The translations under genes were made by a program, and so were the position numbers. Positions 10,275 to 15,862 of a stretch of 16,845 nucleotides of DNA are shown piece after piece. The notes below the pieces were generated by a model. It searched no databases. It was given only the letters and a program-made list of their open reading frames with translations, and had not been told where the DNA came from. Where the stretch lies: positions 1 to 16,845 of the forward strand of contig CANRIY010000024.1 in assembly GCA_947630775.1 (NCBI GenBank), read 5' to 3'. The stretch's first letter is position 1, and each line of letters begins with the position of its first letter. The DNA is from an uncultured Clostridia bacterium (GTDB taxonomy: Bacteria; Bacillota; Clostridia; Christensenellales; Borkfalkiaceae).

Positions 10275-12221
10275 ATGAAGCGCATTGCACACTGTCTGCT
10301 CCTTGCCGTCCTGCTTTTCTGCGCGCTCGCCCTCGTCGGGTGCGACGGAGACAGCAAAAAGGATACGGGGACAGGCACGGAAAAGACGACCGCAACGATC
10401 ACCTTCGATACGGGGACGGAAGAGGTCATCTCCCCCATCACATCCAAGATCGGCGGCAAAATTTATCCTCCCGCCGATCCCGAACGCGAGGGATACCGCT
10501 TCGACGGATGGCTGCTCAACGGCGAGCCCTTCGTCTTTGACGTGATGCCCGCGTCCGACCTCACGCTCCATGCTGCATGGACGAAATATTTTACCCTCCG
10601 CTTCGAAACGGGCGAAGGGGCCACTGTCATTCCCGAAAAGACATACACGGCGGGCGAGACGATCGAACTTCCCGCCGCTCCCGCGCGCACACATTATATA
10701 TTCCTCGGCTGGACGCTCGACGGGGCTCCCTTTACCGCGGGCGTCATGCCGCCGCAGGACATTACCCTGAAAGCGGAATGGGAAGAGGCGGTCACGATCT
10801 CCTTTGTGACGGGTACTTCGGACTGCATCGTCCCCTCCATCGTCGCCCGTGCGGGAGAGACGGTCGAAGCGCCCAAGGTGAACCGCAGGGGATTCCATCT
10901 GAATGGGTGGAAAACGGCGGGCGGAGACCCCTTCGTCTTTGACAAGATGCCCGAAAGCGACCTTACGCTCTATGCGGACTGGATGGAACTTACGAATCTC
11001 CCGACGATGTTTATCGACCTCTTCGACGAAAGCGGCAACACTTTCCCCCTCTCTTCGGTGGACAAAGATCCTTACGTCGCAAGCAGGATCTCCCTCGAAA
11101 ACACCGAGGACGACTACCTTTTGGACAGCGTACAGGCGGAATTCAAGGGACGCGGGAACGGCTCTTGGTGGGATATTCCCTACGATAAAAAGGGCTATAA
11201 GATCAAATTCGACAAGAAGCAGTCCCTCTTCGGAAGAGAGGCAAACAAACATTGGGTCATCATCGCCTGCGTGAGCTCCCCCTATCCAGAAACGACCATG
11301 TGCCGCAATTATCTCGCCTACAATATGGCGAATGATGTGTTCGACGGCATCGAATACACGACCTCGGCAAACTGGATCGACGTCTACGTCAACGGGGAAT
11401 ACCGCGGCGTGTATCTTCTCTGCGAGCATGTGCGCGTGGGTGACGGCCGCGTCGATATCCCCTCCGACTATCTGACTTCTGATTACGATAATACGGGCTA
11501 TCTCATCGAATACGACAACTACGCAAGGGAAGGCGGGACGGAGGAAGGCGTCGACTACTTCACGGTGAACGGCATGCGCTTCCCCTTCACCGTCCATTCT
11601 CCCGATCCCGAGGACGTTCACGACGGGAAGGCGACGGTCACAAAAGCCGAATACATGCAGCAGATCGCATGGCTCAAGGGCGAGACACAAAAGCTCTGCA
11701 ACGCCGCGCTCGCTTCCGATTGGACGGGATTCTGCGAATATGCCGACGCCGATTCCTTTATCGATATGTATATCCTGCACGAGCTTTTCAAAAATATGGA
11801 TACGGGTTACAGTTCCTTCTATCTCTATAAAAAGCCGAACGGGAAATTCTATGCGGGGCCCGCATGGGACTTTGACGCGACCTGCATGGCCTCGGATGCA
11901 AGTCCGACGGGAATTTTCGTCGCGGCGGAAGGCAGAGCCGTCCCAGCGAGCGAGTTTTATGTCAATCTCTATAAAAATGCCGCGTTCAAACAGGCGGTGA
12001 AAACGCGGTGGAAGGAGATCTCTTCCTCGGTGCGGACGTTTTTGGACGAGCGATTGAATGATACCGTCTATGAGACCTACAAGGCGGCGATGGGAAAGAA
12101 TTACGCCAAATGGCTGAACCGCACGCAGGCAGAGGCCGAAGAAAAGTGGGTCGCGGACGTGAAAGCCCTGAAAACGTGGCTCGTTGCAAGGGTCAACTGG
12201 CTCGACACAGAATGGAAATGA
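10275..12221 (+). CDS. CotH-family protein, lipoprotein with three InlB B-repeats
   Basis: This protein has 648 residues. The signal peptide MKRIAHCLLLAVLLF carries lipobox LVGC (Cys23). Three InlB/Listeria-Bacteroides B-repeats follow at about 40-92, 105-163 and 171-227 (pattern 'G.....P..P.R.GY.F.GW..nG.PF.F..MP..D.TL.A.W'). The CotH-like domain occupies about 233-645: KGRGNGSWW (281-289), KKGYKIKFDKKQSLFG (295-310), WIDVYVNGEYRGVYLLCEH (357-375) and AGPAWDFD (517-524). CotH was described as a spore-coat protein kinase; many bacterial relatives are secreted and of unproven activity. This one should be anchored outside the cytoplasmic membrane, with the repeats as stalk. It is divergently transcribed from the MoxR/VWA operon and stands alone. 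Confident of family, not of kinase activity. Confidence 0.93.
   Translation: MKRIAHCLLLAVLLFCALALVGCDGDSKKDTGTGTEKTTATITFDTGTEEVISPITSKIGGKIYPPADPEREGYRFDGWLLNGEPFVFDVMPASDLTLHAAWTKYFTLRFETGEGATVIPEKTYTAGETIELPAAPARTHYIFLGWTLDGAPFTAGVMPPQDITLKAEWEEAVTISFVTGTSDCIVPSIVARAGETVEAPKVNRRGFHLNGWKTAGGDPFVFDKMPESDLTLYADWMELTNLPTMFIDLFDESGNTFPLSSVDKDPYVASRISLENTEDDYLLDSVQAEFKGRGNGSWWDIPYDKKGYKIKFDKKQSLFGREANKHWVIIACVSSPYPETTMCRNYLAYNMANDVFDGIEYTTSANWIDVYVNGEYRGVYLLCEHVRVGDGRVDIPSDYLTSDYDNTGYLIEYDNYAREGGTEEGVDYFTVNGMRFPFTVHSPDPEDVHDGKATVTKAEYMQQIAWLKGETQKLCNAALASDWTGFCEYADADSFIDMYILHELFKNMDTGYSSFYLYKKPNGKFYAGPAWDFDATCMASDASPTGIFVAAEGRAVPASEFYVNLYKNAAFKQAVKTRWKEISSSVRTFLDERLNDTVYETYKAAMGKNYAKWLNRTQAEAEEKWVADVKALKTWLVARVNWLDTEWK
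10395..10955 (+). repeat. Three tandem InlB B-type protein repeats
   Basis: Three units of about 55-60 residues lie one after another within the CotH-family lipoprotein. Units one and three stay similar at DNA level: a 15-base string CCCTTCGTCTTTGAC occurs at 10527-10541 and 10929-10943 and is followed in both by GATGCCCG. Unit two has diverged. This suggests internal duplication with later drift. Confidence 0.8.
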
Positions 12222-12258
12222 TAAAGAAAGGCCCCGTTTGCGGGTGTGTAGGAAACAA

Positions 12259-12290
12259 TAAGGGGGACGGCTGTCCCCCCTTAAATTTAT
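12259..12290 (+). terminator. Probable terminator of the CotH-family gene
   Basis: TAAGGGGGAC and GTCCCCCCTTA form a GC-rich stem with a four-base loop and one bulged C, 38 bases after the stop codon. The tail (TTAAATTTAT) is only moderately T-rich. The stem could also work on the other strand. Confidence 0.6.
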
Positions 12291-12297
12291 ATTCAAA

Positions 12298-12338
12298 GTA
12301 AAATATAGCACACTGCACTTAATGCATCAGCGGTGTGC
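12298..12338 (-). terminator. Probable terminator of the two-gene unknown operon
   Basis: On the minus strand GCACAC (12338-12333) pairs with GTGTGC (12313-12308), with an inner TGCA/TGCA stem around TTAAG and a six-base bulge, then TATATTTT. It begins 13 bases past the stop at 12351. The bulge makes it weaker than the other terminators here. Confidence 0.5.
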
Positions 12339-12350
12339 CCCTGCGGGGGA

Positions 12351-12737
12351 TCATAGAGAGATTTCGTCTTTGATCGGTCGCAAAATACGGTGCGTTAAGG
12401 TGGAATCCGAATCGAGTTCAAAGACGCCGCGGAAGATGAAATATCTTCCCCTATCACATTTTTCAAAGACGGCTCTTCGCTTTATGTTGAGTCCGACGTA
12501 AATATTGCTCGGATAAGGGTGTCCGCCGACATATTCTTCGACGATTTGTCCGTTTTGCATCATATTTCTCCACCCCGCGCGGACGACGCCGTCCAATCTC
12601 GGCATCCAAAGCATTTCGTCAATATCTAATGGATAGTCGGCTTTCATCCATGCTTTGTAATGCTTGCCGAGCAGCCCATTCAAGAGTTCCGCATTCGTTT
12701 TGGCGTAAATCACTTCGCCCGCTTTGATCGTTTTCAT
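12351..12737 (-). CDS. Protein of unknown function, 128 residues
   Basis: I do not recognise this family. There is no signal peptide or membrane segment, so it is probably cytoplasmic. Features: a basic N-terminus MKTIKAGEVIYAKTNAE, an aromatic-rich middle (KAWMKADYPLDIDEMLWMPRLDGVVRAGWRNMM), a conserved-looking IVEEYVGGHPYPSNIYVGLN stretch (65-84), and C-terminal strands RGRYFIFRGVFELD. The alternation of short strands suggests a compact alpha/beta fold. AAGGAG lies 7 bases before the ATG, and only one base separates it from the stop of the upstream membrane-protein gene, so the two are cotranscribed. Base use is visibly more AT-rich than in the flanking operons. Confidence 0.8.
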   Translation of the reverse strand: MKTIKAGEVIYAKTNAELLNGLLGKHYKAWMKADYPLDIDEMLWMPRLDGVVRAGWRNMMQNGQIVEEYVGGHPYPSNIYVGLNIKRRAVFEKCDRGRYFIFRGVFELDSDSTLTHRILRPIKDEISL

Positions 12738-12738
12738 T

Positions 12739-13827
12739 TCATTTCTCCTTTTTTTCGTTTTCTATTTCGTCTAATATCGACTTCGCCCGATCGATTGTTT
12801 CGCTTGAAAAAATGTCGCCGTAGTTTTCGATGATGTAACGCAAAGCGCACTCGCTCAATCCCGAATCAACAATCTTTTTCGCGGCGGTGAGGCGCACTTC
12901 CCGTTCGGGGAAATAGTGGTCGGAGACAATCACATCGCGCAAAGGAAGCCGCTTGATTTGCGGATAGTATTCAATGAAGAACTGCATGCCGCACTCTTCG
13001 AGGAGCGCTTTGCAAGCCGCGGCGTCCTGCTCGGCTTTTTGCTTTCGGGCTTCCGCTTCGGCCTTCTGCCGTTCCTCCGCGGCTTTTTGTTGTTCTTCGA
13101 GCAAAAATTGCGGAGGGCTTCTTTTCCATTCCCGCTTGATGAGAACACAATTTTGGATGAGAAAACCGCTCGAAATAATGAGGAAGATGTGCGAGAGGAA
13201 CATAAAGCCGAGGTGAGAAGAGGCAATTCTTACTCCGCCTGCAATGTCCCCGATCGTCCCCGCAAGGCTTGCAATCATGACTGCAAAAAGCAATGAGATA
13301 AATATCGCAACGGGGATCATACTTAGGACGACGCAAACCAAGGTATTTGCAAAATCATTGTTGAGTTTTGATTCTACGGAACGTTTTTGCGCATATTGTT
13401 TCGTCCGCACTTTTGCAGTCGGCAGCAAGTTCCGTTCATCCATATAATCGCCCGTATCTTCGTTTGGCTCCTTCGATAAAACCGTCTTTTGTACGGTAAT
13501 TTTTGAAAATGAATAAATGAGAAGAACGAGAAGAAGATATCCCTCGCAATAGATGCTGTCACACGATATCTCTTCCGACCAAAGATCATAATTCGAACCG
13601 CCCTTTTCAGTCAACATTCTCATCCAAATATCTTCACCGCCCCAAAAAAGAGTGATATAAGAGGATGAAATTTGATTCGGATGGGCTTTCATCAACTCAA
13701 AAGGATACCATTTTGATGTAAGATATGCAACCGTGCAAATTGCCCATAAAATAAGTGCAATAATCGAAAATATCTTCACAATTTTCAGGTTCCTTTGAAT
13801 GCGGGCGTCTTGATACTCTCTGAACAT
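12739..13827 (-). CDS. Four-TM membrane protein with coiled coil, unknown function
   Basis: This protein has 362 residues. Membrane helices are predicted at about 15-37, 93-110, 162-190 and 205-229, with a hydrophilic loop at 112-160. An Ala/Glu/Lys/Gln-rich coiled coil (241-278, EEQQKAAEERQKAEAEARK) and a helical C-terminal domain (279-362, with RDVIVSDHYFPEREVRLTAAKKIVD) follow, probably in the cytoplasm. No catalytic motif or family is recognised. The ATG at 13827 has GGGGAG upstream and follows the UUCG terminator of the structured RNA by about 20 bases. No separate promoter is visible in that gap, so expression may depend on read-through. Hand counts of two 60-base lines from this unit gave 27 and 22 G+C, lower than the neighbouring operons look; recent acquisition is possible. 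Confidence 0.82.
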   Translation of the reverse strand: MFREYQDARIQRNLKIVKIFSIIALILWAICTVAYLTSKWYPFELMKAHPNQISSSYITLFWGGEDIWMRMLTEKGGSNYDLWSEEISCDSIYCEGYLLLVLLIYSFSKITVQKTVLSKEPNEDTGDYMDERNLLPTAKVRTKQYAQKRSVESKLNNDFANTLVCVVLSMIPVAIFISLLFAVMIASLAGTIGDIAGGVRIASSHLGFMFLSHIFLIISSGFLIQNCVLIKREWKRSPPQFLLEEQQKAAEERQKAEAEARKQKAEQDAAACKALLEECGMQFFIEYYPQIKRLPLRDVIVSDHYFPEREVRLTAAKKIVDSGLSECALRYIIENYGDIFSSETIDRAKSILDEIENEKKEK

Positions 13828-13846
13828 AGTCTTTTCTCCCCAAAAT

Positions 13847-13876
13847 AAAAAAGTGCGCCGACCGAAGCCGACGCGC
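13847..13876 (-). terminator. Strong intrinsic terminator with UUCG loop
   Basis: On the minus strand GCGCGTCGGC-TTCG-GTCGGCGC folds into a stem of eight pairs (two G-U) on a UUCG tetraloop, followed by AC and six Ts. It ends the structured RNA and sits between its promoter and the four-TM gene. A short CGACG string upstream (near 13898) could compete for CGTCG in the stem, but that alternative is weaker. Confidence 0.87.
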
Positions 13877-14041
13877 TACAAAACGCAAACTCCGATCGTC
13901 GCCAAACAATCATGATGAAGCACGGAATCATCCTACCCTCGTCACTGGAATTTGCAGTCCTGCCAAATTCGGATGAAGATAGTATGAGTCATGCAAATAA
14001 AAAGCCCGTGCTCCCGCAATGGACTTTCATGATTGTTTGGC
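13847..14041 (-). ncRNA. Structured RNA of about 195 nt, own promoter and terminator (small RNA or attenuating leader)
   Basis: Read on the minus strand from 14041. A perfect 15-base-pair outer stem joins GCCAAACAATCATGA (14041-14027) and TCATGATTGTTTGGC (13915-13901). Nested inside are a 7-bp stem AGCACGG/CCGTGCT (14012-14006 with 13925-13919), TCATCC/GGATGA, and a 7-bp hairpin GAATTTG/CAAATTC. The unpaired strings TACTATC and GAGGGTA could form a pseudoknot. The outer stem begins exactly at the start predicted from the promoter (14048-14077), and a UUCG-loop terminator closes the RNA at 13847-13876. Arms, promoter and terminator all agree on this strand. I cannot match it to a known RNA class by eye. 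It ends about 20 bases before the start of the four-TM gene, so it may act in cis on it. Confidence 0.75.
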
Positions 14042-14047
14042 ATATTT

Positions 14048-14077
14048 AGTATATCACAAAATGGGCGGATTTGTCAA
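14048..14077 (-). promoter_or_regulatory. Promoter of the structured RNA and downstream genes
   Basis: On the minus strand TTGACA (14077-14072), an 18-base spacer and TATACT (14053-14048), with TG one base before the -10 box. The predicted start falls on or next to 14041, the first base of the 15-bp RNA stem. The spacer contains an inverted copy of the core found in the spacer of the phosphatase promoter. Confidence 0.88.
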
Positions 14078-14259
14078 GTTAATTTTTTTGAGAGAAAAAC
14101 TTGCGAAAATCTATATATTTCAAATTCAATATATGTGCATTCCCGTCGCCAAACGATCGCTTGCACACATTATGCAAAAAGGACAACGAAAAAATTCGTT
14201 GTCCTTTTCGCTATCGAAACCACCAGTTCGGGGCCCTTTCTTTATCATGCAGGAGAATT
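14078..14259. other. Intergenic stretch without a gene
   Basis: It lies between the RNA promoter and the phosphatase stop. It contains the phosphatase terminator, an AT-rich segment, and an 11-base string GTTTGGCGACG (minus strand, about 14146-14156) that is repeated at the 3' side of the RNA outer stem (about 13897-13907). No convincing coding sequence or tRNA is visible. Confidence 0.6.
14176..14208 (-). terminator. Intrinsic terminator of the phosphatase gene
   Basis: A perfect 14-base stem (AAAAGGACAACGAA with TTCGTTGTCCTTTT) around a four-base loop, followed on the minus strand by a run of five Ts, lies about 50 bases after the stop at 14260. The symmetrical T runs would allow action in both directions. 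Confidence 0.88.
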
Positions 14260-15390
14260 TTATTTCATGATCTTTTTCACCGCTTCGATATCTGCATGCG
14301 GAACGCCGTACGCTTCGAGGCAATTCTGGATCTTTTCCGCAAGCGTAGCTCCTTCCGTCTCTTTTACCGTTTTCAGATAGTTGTTTTCGATGTTCGAAAG
14401 TGTCCTGAAATTATCGATCTTTCCGAAATTCGAGAAGAGATAATCGCGGTAGAGGTCCTCTTCGCTCACGCCGAGAAGGCCGTTGATGAAAAAGGCGAAC
14501 ATCCCCGTCCTATCCGTGCCGATATTGCAGTGGAAAATGAAGGGATAATTGCTCTCATCCGCCGCAAGGCTGAAAAACTCCTTCACAGAGTCAAGATTGT
14601 CGGTGAGATAGTTCCCCTTGTTCCATTCGAGCTCTACATTATAGTAATTTACACTCTCGCCGAGGGGGCTCGAAGTGATGCCGCCCGCTTCGAAATTGTG
14701 CTTTTCCTTCATTCTGAGGTCGATCTCCGAACGGACGCCGAGCTCATAGAGCATCGTATCGATCCCCTTTTCGGTGATCTCGATCACGGGAGTCTCCGTC
14801 TCGCTCTTGTTGAGCCTGCCGCAACGATAGATCATGCCCTGTTTGACCCTGCCGCCGTCCGCCGTTTTCCAGCCGCCGAGATCGCGCACGTTGGTAATGC
14901 CGTCCACATAGAGATTGCGGGGCGCACTGTCTTCCGTAAAAAAGACTTCCGACGGCGAAACGCTCTTCTTCCCGTCGTCACAGAACGCCGTCACCCGCCA
15001 ATAATACTGCGAAGCGACGTACAGATTCGTGATATCATAGGAAGTCTGCGTAGTGGAACAGACGATCGCGTCCGAAAAGTCCTCTTGGGTCGCATACGCC
15101 AGTTCATAACGGGAGATATTCGTCCCCTCTGCCGTCGCCGACCAGCTGAGCGTCAGGGATTTGGGGCGGCTGAGCTCTTCTTTGCCCTCCGCATAATCCC
15201 CGATCGCCGTATAATCGCCCGCAAGATACTGCCGCTGTTCTTCCGTATGGAGATCTACCATCCCCTGTACGATCCCGAGCTGCCACTCGACGGAAGCCGC
15301 ATCGCCTTCCCTCTCTCCGCATCCGCAAACCGAAAGAAGCATGCAGGAAGCAAGAAAAGCGGCCGTAAAAATTTTGATCATTTTTTTCAT
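14260..15390 (-). CDS. Secreted tyrosine-phosphatase-like lipoprotein with FN3-like domain
   Basis: This protein has 376 residues. The signal peptide MKKMIKIFTAAFLASCMLL ends in VCGC (Cys24 likely lipidated). Residues 74-152 look like a fibronectin type III domain (LTLSWSATAEG, YELAYATQ, YYWRVTAF). The phosphatase domain follows: NVRDLGGWKTADG (167-179), VKQGMIYRCGRL (182-193), LGVRSEIDLR (217-226), and the P-loop HCNIGTDRTG with C288 and R294 (CX5R), as in the Y_phosphatase3 family. Catalytic Cys and Arg are present, so it should dephosphorylate phosphotyrosine, another phosphoester, or a lipid phosphate outside the cell; the substrate is unknown. The start is the ATG at 15390, because the promoter at 15421-15449 excludes the longer frame and GGTGG precedes it. 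It is monocistronic, with its own terminator. Confidence 0.92.
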   Translation of the reverse strand: MKKMIKIFTAAFLASCMLLSVCGCGEREGDAASVEWQLGIVQGMVDLHTEEQRQYLAGDYTAIGDYAEGKEELSRPKSLTLSWSATAEGTNISRYELAYATQEDFSDAIVCSTTQTSYDITNLYVASQYYWRVTAFCDDGKKSVSPSEVFFTEDSAPRNLYVDGITNVRDLGGWKTADGGRVKQGMIYRCGRLNKSETETPVIEITEKGIDTMLYELGVRSEIDLRMKEKHNFEAGGITSSPLGESVNYYNVELEWNKGNYLTDNLDSVKEFFSLAADESNYPFIFHCNIGTDRTGMFAFFINGLLGVSEEDLYRDYLFSNFGKIDNFRTLSNIENNYLKTVKETEGATLAEKIQNCLEAYGVPHADIEAVKKIMK

Positions 15391-15420
15391 ACGTTTTCCA
15401 CCAAACCGAAATTTAATATC

Positions 15421-15449
15421 ATTATATCCCGCCCATTGTGATTTGTCAA
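15421..15449 (-). promoter_or_regulatory. Sigma-A type promoter of the phosphatase gene
   Basis: On the minus strand TTGACA (15449-15444), a 17-base spacer and TATAAT (15426-15421) match the consensus exactly. The start should be near 15414, giving a leader of about 24 bases. The spacer core (TCACAATGGGCGG) recurs in opposite orientation in the structured-RNA promoter. Confidence 0.92.
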
Positions 15450-15494
15450 TGCACACTTTTTATCTTTGTCTACCGAATATCTGCTTTCGGGCAC

Positions 15495-15523
15495 AAAAAA
15501 ACGCGCTGTTAGCGCGCGTTTTT
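15495..15523 (-). terminator. Intrinsic terminator of the cold-shock gene
   Basis: ACGCGC and GCGCGT pair around a seven-base loop, extended by flanking A and T runs; on the minus strand the stem is followed by seven Ts. It starts about 22 bases after the stop at 15546 and separates the cold-shock gene from the phosphatase promoter. Confidence 0.87.
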
Positions 15524-15545
15524 CTCTCGTTTTTACGCTCCCCGC

Positions 15546-15758
15546 TCAGGAAAGGGGGACGACATTCACAGCACGGAGTTTTCCGCCGTCTTTGGGATCG
15601 GGCTCCGTGTCAAACGTGACTTTCTGCCCTTCCTTCAACGTGTGGAAGCCTTCCATCTGAATAGCGGAGAAATGCACGAAAATGTCGTCTCCGCCCTCGT
15701 CGTTGGAAATGAATCCATACCCCTTGCCGTCGTTGAACCATTTTACTGTTCCGTTCAC
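15546..15758 (-). CDS. Cold-shock protein, CspA family
   Basis: This protein has 70 residues, the usual length. The cold-shock domain is complete: MNGTVKWFND, RNP1 KGYGFI (12-17) and RNP2 DIFVHF (25-30), the aromatic patches that bind single-stranded RNA or DNA. Such proteins act as RNA chaperones or transcription antiterminators in the cytoplasm. The start is a GTG at 15758 with AGGAGGT six bases upstream; the longest frame would begin in the -35 box and is wrong. It has its own promoter and terminator and lies downstream of htpG on the same strand, grouping two stress-related genes. No terminator lies between them, so some read-through from htpG is possible. Confidence 0.96.
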   Translation of the reverse strand: MNGTVKWFNDGKGYGFISNDEGGDDIFVHFSAIQMEGFHTLKEGQKVTFDTEPDPKDGGKLRAVNVVPLS

Positions 15759-15764
15759 TTTGTT

Positions 15765-15771
15765 ACCTCCT
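15765..15771 (-). promoter_or_regulatory. Ribosome binding site deciding the GTG start of the cold-shock gene
   Basis: AGGAGGT lies six bases before the GTG at 15758. The first residues after it match the conserved N-terminus of CspA proteins, so both signals agree. Confidence 0.88.
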
Positions 15772-15775
15772 ATGA

Positions 15776-15805
15776 TGCGCACAAAAGACTGTCTCGTACT
15801 GCGCA
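15776..15805 (-). promoter_or_regulatory. Hairpin in the cold-shock mRNA leader
   Basis: Two copies of the self-complementary string TGCGCA (15805-15800 and 15781-15776) can pair around an 18-base loop in the leader of about 49 bases, ending five bases before the ribosome site. Long structured leaders are common for cold-shock genes; whether this one senses temperature is inferred only. Confidence 0.45.
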
Positions 15806-15813
15806 CTGTTGCT

Positions 15814-15842
15814 ATTATACCATCCGAAATGGTAACTGTCAA
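15814..15842 (-). promoter_or_regulatory. Sigma-A type promoter of the cold-shock gene
   Basis: On the minus strand TTGACA (15842-15837), a 17-base spacer and TATAAT (15819-15814) match the consensus exactly, 20 bases after the htpG stop. The predicted start lies near 15807. Confidence 0.92.
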
Positions 15843-15862
15843 TACTTATTTGAAATTTTCTT

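Noticed and set aside
10176..12311. 711-codon minus-strand open frame opposite the CotH gene
   Set aside because: The plus strand carries lipobox, B-repeats and CotH motifs with promoter and ribosome site; the minus frame has none and crosses the promoter region.
13901..14041. A small transposable element (MITE) with 15-bp terminal inverted repeats
   Set aside because: The arms coincide with a promoter-defined transcript start and are nested with further stems, which fits an RNA better; no target-site duplication directly flanks the arms.
13990..14041. RNase P RNA, because of a GAAAGTCCAT string near the RNA 5' end
   Set aside because: The transcript is far too short (about 195 nt) and the other conserved RNase P regions are not seen.
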